The notes beneath the pieces were generated by a model that saw nothing but the letters and a program-made list of their open reading frames with translations, had not been told where the DNA came from and did not search any database. The position numbers and the translations under genes are program-made. 64,000 nucleotides of DNA, taken from assembly GCA_023548195.1 (NCBI GenBank), contig JAJHZJ010000531.1, positions 9,225,900 through 9,289,899 on the forward strand. Reading direction: 5' to 3'. How positions within the stretch are numbered: position 1 is the stretch's first letter; every line of letters starts with the position of its first letter. Shown piece by piece: positions 57,347 through 64,000 of this stretch. Source of the stretch: Bettongia penicillata ogilbyi (lineage: Eukaryota; Chordata; Mammalia; Diprotodontia; Potoroidae).

Positions 57347-58718
57347 GGGAGGGGGGTAGAACCAAGGTGACTGAGTAGAAAGATGCACCTCCCCTAGCTC
57401 TCCCCCCATAGCCCGTGAAATACCTGTAAAAATGACCCTAAACAAATTCTAGAGCAGCACAAGCCATAAAATGACAGAGTGAAAGAGATTTTCAGTCCAA
57501 GACAGACTGAAAAGTGGACAGAAATTGCACCAGTCTCAGAGAGGAGTGCAGCCCTCTGAGTGCAGCCCAGCCCTGGTCATGCTGTGTGAGCATGGCTGAA
57601 TCCCTGGCAGCAGCTGCAGTTCCCAGATTACTCAACCTACAAACACCAAAGACAGTTTCAAATGTCAGTGAGAAAAAGCTTTTACCTGCAAGAGAATGGA
57701 ATGTGGTCTGGCTCCAGTGGCTCCAGGGTGGCAGTGGCACAGCTTCCATTTTAGGAGCCCTCCACTTAAAGCCCCTGGGGGAATCAAGCAATTCATCTGA
57801 TTCTCAGCCTTGAGTGGTGGCCCTGGGGTGAGGAGGCTTGATGGAGCTGGAGGCAATTGTGGAGAGGAAACCCCACTTACAGATTCTGGACAGAAAAGCT
57901 CTATTGCACCTGTCATGGAATGGAGCACAGCCCAACCTTGGCTGCACTATCAGTACGCCTCAGGGCAGAATCCATGGCAGTGGCAGTAGCTACAGTTCCC
58001 AGATTTCTCAACCCACAAATGCAAAAAGAACTTCAATGATCCTGAACAAAAAAGCTTGCAATATATCCCAGACCAGAGCACAGTCCAGGACAGAGCAAAC
58101 TCCTCTCCCTTGATTGTGCCACCATGGAGGAACTGAGAACTTTAAGGTACCCAGAGTATACACTTCTCTTGACAAAGGGCTCAAAAGTCAAGTAACTGGC
58201 TAGAAAATGCCCCCAAGAGGGAAAAAAGTAAGATTATAGAAGGCTACTTTCTTGATGAACAGGTATTTTCTTCCATCCTTTCAGATGAGGAAGAACAATG
58301 CATACCATCAGAGGAAGACCTAAAAGTCAAGGCTTCTGCATCCCAAACCTCCAAAATAAATATGCAATGGTCTCAGGCCATGGAAGAGCTCAAAAAGGAT
58401 TTTGAAAATCAAGAAAGAGAGGTGGAAGAAAAATTGGGAAGAGAAATGAGAGCAAACCAAGAAAATTATGAAAAACAAGTCAACAGCTTGCTAAAGAATA
58501 TCTCAAAAAATGTAGAAGAAAATAACACCTTTAAAAATAGGCTAACTCAATTGGCAAAAGAGGTCCAAAAAATCAATGAGGAAAAGAATGTTTTAAAAAT
58601 CAGAATTACCCAAATGGAAAAGGAGGTTCAAAAGCTCACTGAAGAAAATAGTTCTTTAAAAATTAGAATGGAACAGATGGAAGCTAATGAATAATAATAA
58701 ATAAATAAACATTGAAAA
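57347..58718 (+). mobile_element. 5'-complete, 3'-truncated L1/HAL1 insertion with tail
   Basis: It starts GGGAGGGGGGTAGAACCAAGG (a variant of the shared L1 start) and carries a long 5' UTR with an internal duplication, then the ORF1 coiled coil. After ATGGAAGCTAATGA it ends in AATAATAATAAATAAATAA and an A-rich tail at 58691-58718. A 13-bp target duplication (12/13) flanks the whole unit. The element has its own ends, so it inserted as a 1.37-kb copy rather than being cut later. The likely template is an L1/HAL1 transcript polyadenylated within ORF1. Confidence 0.8.
58270..58694 (+). pseudogene. L1-type ORF1 N-terminal coiled coil, open but truncated
   Basis: An open stretch of 110 codons from Met at 58362 (MQWSQAMEELKKDFENQERE) to MEQMEANE and a stop in the tail. 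It has dense heptads of L/I/V with K, E, N and Q, the ORF1p coiled coil that drives trimer formation. An upstream in-frame extension (SEEDLKVKASASQTSKIN) suggests that the original start is further 5'. It lacks the RNA-recognition and C-terminal domains, so it could not act as an RNA chaperone. Confidence 0.8.
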
Positions 58719-58731
58719 AGAGCTCATAATT
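58719..58731. repeat. 13-bp target-site duplication, right copy
   Basis: AGAGCTCATAATT, one mismatch to 57334-57346. Confidence 0.8.
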
Positions 58732-58739
58732 TATCATTC

Positions 58740-59290
58740 TTTTCATCGAATATCTAAAAATTTTTAAGGTTGATATTTTCTATTGTTGTTATCATCGTTA
58801 TACTCTTTCCTAGTTTTGTTCATTTTGCTTTGAGTAAGTTCATAGAGGTCTTCACAATTACCTCCATTTAATAATTTGTTATGGCATAGCAATATTCTGT
58901 CACACACATGTGTCATATTAAACATTCCTTACTAAATTCTTAGTTTCCAATTTTTACTGCTGTGAAGACAGCCGCCATAAGTATTTTTGTATATGTAAGT
59001 TCCTCTTTCCCCCTTTGATTTCTTGGGCAAATAGGTGCTATAGTTGAGAGAATGGGTATTAACTTTTATAGCATTGTTCCCAATATCTTTCCAGAAAATA
59101 TAGAACAATTCATAAGTCCACCCACAATGTACTAGGGTACTTATTTTTCCATAGTCTTTTCAGTATTTGTCATTTTCCTTTTGTCATCTTTGAATGTCTG
59201 ATATGGGTGTGACGTAAAGGTATAAAGTTGCTTTAAACTGAAATTTTTAAATTGGTAATAATTTAATTTCTTCCTTTTAAAACCACCACT
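58740..59290 (-). mobile_element. L1 fragment (-), ORF2 C-terminal region
   Basis: Antisense of the ORF2 C-terminus: AATTCATAAGTCCACCCACAATGTACTAGG, TTGTCATTTTCCTTTTGTCATC, CAATATCTTTCCAGAAAATATAG. It is colinear in reverse with 28480-28900 and 39090-39250. Frame destroyed. Confidence 0.75.
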
Positions 59291-60059
59291 TATTCTTCGT
59301 TTACTAATTGGAAATGGTTCTCAGACTTCTAAATAGAAATTAGGATGCATTATTATGAATTGTACTATGAATATAGGAGTATAGGGTGCGTTCAGGGAGA
59401 ACCAGTATCTTTGGTGTGATGATTGCAGAGCCCTTTCCCCAACTCTTTCCACCTTTGGTGTCAAGCTGTTCCACTCAACTCTTAACTGTGGCTCCAATGA
59501 ACTGCAGCATGCACAGAGGCCACACCCCAGTAAATCATTTCAGCAGATGGGCCAAACCAAGTTGAGGGTAACAAAGCGTTCTCAAACACATTGTTGAGTT
59601 GGGGAGGTGTCCACCCCAAATATGTGAAGACTTCCTCTGGTGGAATGGGCAGATGAGAACAATTTCTTCCAATGGCCATGAAGGCAAGTGAAGCAGGTGA
59701 TGTGGCCCGATTATTGTGGCAGGCGGGGAATCCCATTATGAGGTCAAAACACAAAAAAATGTACAAAATGTACGAGAACATTTGCGAAGATAATTCTACT
59801 CACCGCTGGCACATGGAATAATAATAGACAGCACAAAATCCAGTAGACCTGAAAGACAAACAACTCTTGTTGCAAGGGAACTCAACAGGTATCACATTCA
59901 AATAGCAGTGAAACACGGTTGGAAAATGAAGGCCAGCTTGCTGAAGTTGGAACTAGATACACCTTTTTCTGGAGTGGGTGCAGTGAAGGCGAGTGCCGTG
60001 AATGGTTTTTGCAATCAAAACTAATCTAATCAGCAAGCCAGTACGCCTGCCAAAAGGAG

Positions 60060-60560
60060 TGAATGACAGGTTCATGACAATGTGATTGCCACTTGCAGGA
60101 AAATGCCATGCCACCATCATCAGCGCCTATGCTTCCACCATCACAAACCATGATGAAGTCAAATAAAAATTTTTTGAAGACCTAGTGACCCTTACTATCA
60201 ATGTGCCAAATAGGGACCAGCTTATAATTATGGGCCACTTTAATACTAGAGTAGGCTCAAACTACCATACTTGGCAGGGAATCCTAGGGAGGAATGGAGT
60301 TAGAAACAGCAACAGCAATGGTCATTTACTGCTGAAGACTTCTGCATTCCACGACCTTCTCATCGTCAATATTGTCTTCCATTTACCTAAATGCAATAAA
60401 ATTTCATGGTTGCATCCTCACTGTAAACAAGACTATGTGATTGTGAAGAGAAGGGACAGACAAGATGTGAGAGTGCCAAAGGTGATGTGAGGTGCAGATT
60501 GCTGGACTGATCATAGACCTATTCTTTCCGAACTAAATATTCACATTCATCAAAAATGCC
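60060..60560 (+). pseudogene. RTE apurinic-like endonuclease domain, broken
   Basis: An open stretch at 60185-60490 reads NVPNRDQLIIMGHFNTRVGS ... NSNGHLLLKTSAFHDLLIVN ... KISWLHPHCK...DYVIVKRRDR, followed by GADCWTDHRPI. These are the APE-type endonuclease motifs. The usual G-D-F-N motif is GHFN here (near 60229-60240), losing the catalytic/metal-binding Asp, while the later DH pair (TDH) is kept. In intact RTE proteins this domain nicks target DNA to prime reverse transcription. Confidence 0.85.
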
Positions 60561-61139
60561 ATGCCCCCAAGGCAAAATGACTACCAGAAAAATTAATGTC
60601 AGCAAATTAGAGCTCTCCTCTAAGTGTGAACAGTTTGTTGCTGATTTGGAGGGAAAATTGAGCCAACACACAGTTGGCAACTGTGGAGAAGAAAAGGAGT
60701 AGGCAGCTTTCAGAGATTTAGTGTACAGTACTGCATTTGCTCATCTGGATCAGAACATTCTCAGACACCAAGACTGGTTTGATGAAAATGATGGGGAAGG
60801 TCAGAAGCTGTTAAATGAAAAACAAGAACTCCAGAGGTTTTACCAACAGGATAGTTCATCCACCTGCAATAAGGCAGCACTCTATTCCATCAAAAGTAAA
60901 GTACAAGCAAAGTTTAGGAAGGTTCAGGGCTTTTAGTAACAATCCAAAGTGCTTTTATGATTCCCTGAAAGCTATTTTATGGATCAAAAACCTATGGTGC
61001 ATCACAACTACTGATTGCTGACAGAGCCACGTTGATTAGTGATAAGGATATGATTCTAGAGAGATGGGCTAAATACTTCCATATTATTCTCACAAGACCA
61101 TCATAAATCAATGCTGAAGCCACAGACTATTTTTCTCAG

Positions 61140-62515
61140 GTTGAAATCATTCCCTCCTTAGCTGAAGTTCTAACTGAAGAAGAGGTTTTGAGGGTCATGA
61201 GGTTCCTTTCATGTGGCAAAGCACCTGGTGCTGACTCTATTCCAGCTGAGATTTACAAGGTACTGGGACCATTGCTCATATAAAAGCTGACTGAAATTTT
61301 CCAGGCTATGTGGAAAGAGGAAGTTATCCCCCAACAGTTCAAGGATATCTCTATTGTCCATCTCTATAAAGGTAAAGGGAATAGATTATCCTGTGACAAT
61401 CGCAGTTCGTTCTCTTTCTTAGTCATTACTGGCAAAATTCATGCTAGAATTCTCCTTAATAGGCTGATCCTTCACCTGTAAGATGTTCAGATACATGAGA
61501 GCCAGTGTGGCTTCAGAAACTGATGAGGAGCAATCTATATGGTGTTTGCTGCCCAACAGCTCCAGAAGAAATGCCAGGAGGAGAAAAGTTATCTCTACAC
61601 AACATTTGTAGATCTGATCAAGTCCTTAGTCATGAGGGTTTATGAAAAATAATGTCAAAATTTGGTTGCTACCACCACACCATCCATATATGGAACTTAC
61701 AACAAATGGAATAGTTTGAATTCAACAGATAAGTTCACTTACCTTGGCAGTGCACTTTCCAGGGATGTACACATTGACAATGAGCTTAATATACACGTGG
61801 ACAATGAGGCTGACATACATATTGACAACTAAGTTGATGCATACATTTCCAGAACTAGCTCAGTGTTTCAGAGGTCTGAAGAAAAGTTTTGGAGAGAAGA
61901 GGTATTAGACAGACACCCAAACTCAAGGTCTATAGAACTGTTTGCTGACCTCATTGTTGTATGCCTGTGAAATGTGGACACTCTACCAGCATCATACCAG
62001 GAAATTGAATTGCTTCCATTTGAGTTGTCTTAGGACGATTCTGAGGATCACCTGGAAGGATAAGGTACTAGATGTTGAAGTCCTTGCTCGACCTGAACTC
62101 CCAAGCATTCAAACCCTGCTTCAGAGAGTGCAACTATGATGGGCTGGCCATGTTATTTGAATGCAAAATGTATGCTTGCCAAAAAAGACTATTTTATGGA
62201 GAACTCATATGGCACAGGAGATCACATGGTTGTCAGAAGAAGTGACACAAGGACACTCTCAAGGTCTCTCTCAAGAACGTTGGATTCAACTGTGCAACAT
62301 AGAATACACTGGCACAGGACCACTCAGCCTGGTGTGCCCACATCAGAATGGGTGCTGTTCTCTATGAGCAAAGCAGAATTAAGACAGCACAAAATAAAGG
62401 TTGGATGCACAAATTTGGTGTATCCACCCTAAATATTACATGGACTATCTGTGCCCAACCTGTGATAGAGTGTTCCGAGTTCATATTGGTCTGATCACCC
62501 GCAGTCAGACACATT
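61140..62515 (+). pseudogene. RTE reverse transcriptase and C-terminus, deleted and frameshifted
   Basis: Landmarks: LTEEEVLRVMRFLSCGKAPG near 61173-61230, SIVHLYKGKGNRLSCDN near 61351-61400, ESQCGFRN near 61497-61520. Past the deletion come DKFTYLGSALSRDVHIDN near 61730-61785, LLYACEMWTLYQHH near 61950-61995 and LPSIQTLLQRVQL near 62100. A near-tandem DNEA/DN repeat (HIDNELN-HVDNEADIHIDN) at about 61770-61830 suggests slippage. Normally RT copies the element RNA at the nicked target; here motif C (FADD) is missing. Confidence 0.85.
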
Positions 62516-62719
62516 GAAATTTCACTCTATAATGGTGATGTCATTTTGGTCCTCTTTGAGAAGGAAGGACAATAACCAAGCAACTTTGAATATACATTAA
62601 TATACCTTTATCAGAAAAAAAAAAGCTTGCTACAAGGATTTTTCCCCTAGTTACTTATTTACCTTCTAATTTTAGTCACATCATATATTTGTAAAATTTT
62701 CATGAATCTTATATTTTTT

Positions 62720-64000
62720 TAATTTATTTAACTTTTTTACATTCATTTTCACAAAATTTTGGGTTTCAAATTTTCTCCCCATTTGTCCCCTTCCCCTACC
62801 CAAGTACACGGAGCATTCTAAATTACCCTATACCAATCTTCCCTCTCTTCTATCATCCCTCCCTTCCCTTGTCCCTATCTTCTCTTTTGTCTTGAAGGGC
62901 CATATAACTTTCTATTCCCCATTACCTGTATTTCTTATTTCCTAGTAGCAAGAACAATGCTCTACAGTTATTCCTAAAACTTTGAGTTCCAACATCTCCC
63001 CATCCCTCCATCCCCATCCATTCCCTTTGGGAAGGCAGGCAATTCAATATAGGCCATATCTGTGTAGTTTTGCAAATGACTTCGATAATAGTCGTGTTGT
63101 GTAAGACTATATTTCCCTCCATCCTATCCTGCCTCCCATTGCTTCTATTCTGTCTTTTGATCCTGTCCCTCCCCAAGAGTGTTGACTTCAAATTGCTCCC
63201 TCCTCCCATTGCCCTCCCTTCCATCATCCCCCCCACCCTGCTTATCCCCTTCTCCTCCACTTTCCTGTATTGTAAGATAAGTTTTCACACCAAAATGGGT
63301 GTGCATTTTATTCCTTCCTTTAGTCAAATGTGATGAGAGTAAATTTCATGTTTTTCTCTTACCTCTTCTCTTTTTCCCTCCACTAAAAAGTCTCCTGCTT
63401 GCATCTTCTATGAGAGATAATTTGCCCCATTCGATTTCTCCCTCTCTCCTCCCAGTACATTTTTCTTTCACCACTTAACTTCATTTTTTAAGACATGATC
63501 CCATCCTATTCAATTCACTCTGTGCTCTCTTTCTCTGTATGTGCATGCACTTGTGTGGGTGTGCATGTGCATGTACATTTGTATGTGTGTGTGTGTATGG
63601 GTGTAATCCTACCAACTATCCAGATACTGAAAAGTTTCAAGAGTTATAAATCAGTTCAATTTTAGAAAGTCCCTTATGACTTCTCTTTTCTGTTTACCTT
63701 TTCATGCTTCTTCTCATTCTTGTGTTTGAAAATCAATTTTTCTTTTCAACTCTGGTCTTTTCATCAAGAATGCTTGAAAGTCCTCTATTTCATTGAAAGA
63801 CCATTTTTTCCCCAGAAGCATTACACTCAGTGTTGCTGGGTAGGTGATTCTTGGCTTTAGTCCTAGTTCCTTTGACTTCTGAAATATCATATTCCACGCC
63901 CTTCTATCCCTTAATGTAGAAGCTACCAGATCCTGTGTTATCCTGATTGTATTTCTACAATACTGGAATTGTTTCTTTCTAGTTGCTTGCACTATTTTCT
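62720..64000 (-). mobile_element. HAL1-like ORF1-only L1 element (-), cut by window edge
   Basis: The 3' UTR on the minus strand (62720-63700, purine-rich, colinear with 45900-46950 in the other minus copy) directly follows the ORF1 stop region. ORF1 C-terminal relic at 63714-63992: MQATRKKQFQYCRNTIRITQ ... LGLKPRITYPATLS ... FLMKRPELKRKIDFQTQE, then a premature stop. No ORF2. The 5' part lies outside the window. Confidence 0.82.
63540..63600. repeat. (TG)n-rich microsatellite in HAL1 3' UTR
   Basis: Mixed GTGTGTG / TGCATG words. Confidence 0.85.

Larger units (their letters stand above)
59370..62585 (+). mobile_element. RTE LINE, near full length with internal deletion
   Basis: From the 5' region (GTGGCTCCAATGAACTGCAG ... 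GGGGAGGTGTCCACCCCAAA) through endonuclease and RT to the 3' end TTTTGGTCCTCTTTGAGAAGG. The RTE 3' end is shared with 4925 and 43826. Roughly 600 bp of RT containing the catalytic FADD box is absent at about 61671, where GGTTGCTACCACCACACC joins sequence that in the other copy (43.8-kb end) lies about 440 bp further on. The C-terminus encodes a C2H2 finger, CPTCDRVFRVHIGLITRSQT at 62452-62511. Confidence 0.88.

Noticed and set aside
57492..57928. Overlapping open frames on both strands
   Set aside because: They fall in the 5' UTR of an L1/HAL1 copy, which is GC-richer and so has fewer stops; no protein family recognised.

Overview
This window looks like a gene-free stretch of a marsupial nuclear genome (intergenic or deep intronic), closest in repeat content to an opossum-type genome. 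The evidence is its repeats: tRNA-headed SINEs with the marsupial 'ggCAGCTaGGTGGtgcAGTGG' head and CORE/MIR body, SINEs with RTE- and BovB-like 3' tails, RTE LINEs, and several L1-family copies encoding L1 ORF1 coiled coil and RNA-binding domain. I found no host protein-coding gene, tRNA, rRNA or recognisable ncRNA gene. Every coding-like stretch I can identify is a retroelement fragment, all broken. Family names are recalled from general knowledge of mammalian repeats; nothing was searched.

Layout. Positions 1-10 kb hold scattered SINEs (several nested or abutting), a solo LTR, a short RTE 3' end and an L1 scrap. Positions 10.7-15.9 kb are nearly repeat-free, with a CpG-retaining candidate conserved element at 12.5-13.4 kb. 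Positions 15.9-17.6 kb hold antisense L2-type LINE sequence. Positions 21.9-29.3 kb are one L1 copy split by a 3.56 kb insertion with a perfect 17-bp target duplication. That insertion is an ORF1-only (HAL1-like) element joined to about 1 kb of unrelated sequence. Positions 29.5-31.9 kb are L2 and CR1/L3 remains. Positions 32-41 kb are mostly unique sequence with SINEs and microsatellites. Positions 41.4-43.8 kb are an RTE copy interrupted by a 704-bp solo LTR with 4-bp target duplication. Positions 45.7-52.9 kb are an antisense stack of L1/HAL1 elements. Positions 53.8-56.4 kb are a complete HAL1-like element. Positions 57.3-58.7 kb are a 5'-complete but 3'-truncated L1-type insertion with a 13-bp target duplication. 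Positions 59.4-62.6 kb are a near full-length but deleted RTE, and 62.7-64.0 kb is another antisense HAL1-like element running off the window.

How the parts relate. The most informative theme is the ORF1-only L1 family. At least four copies carry ORF1 followed directly by a purine-rich 3' UTR with no ORF2, so they must have moved using reverse transcriptase supplied in trans. Seven L1/HAL1 5' ends in the window share a start resembling GGGGnGGAGCCAAGATGGC, whose AAGATGGC core matches the YY1 site at the start of human L1. Two other L1 copies carry different internal deletions that join ORF1 to the ORF2 reverse-transcriptase region in the same reading frame and remove the endonuclease. The SINEs carry tails resembling RTE or BovB 3' ends, as expected if they use RTE machinery.
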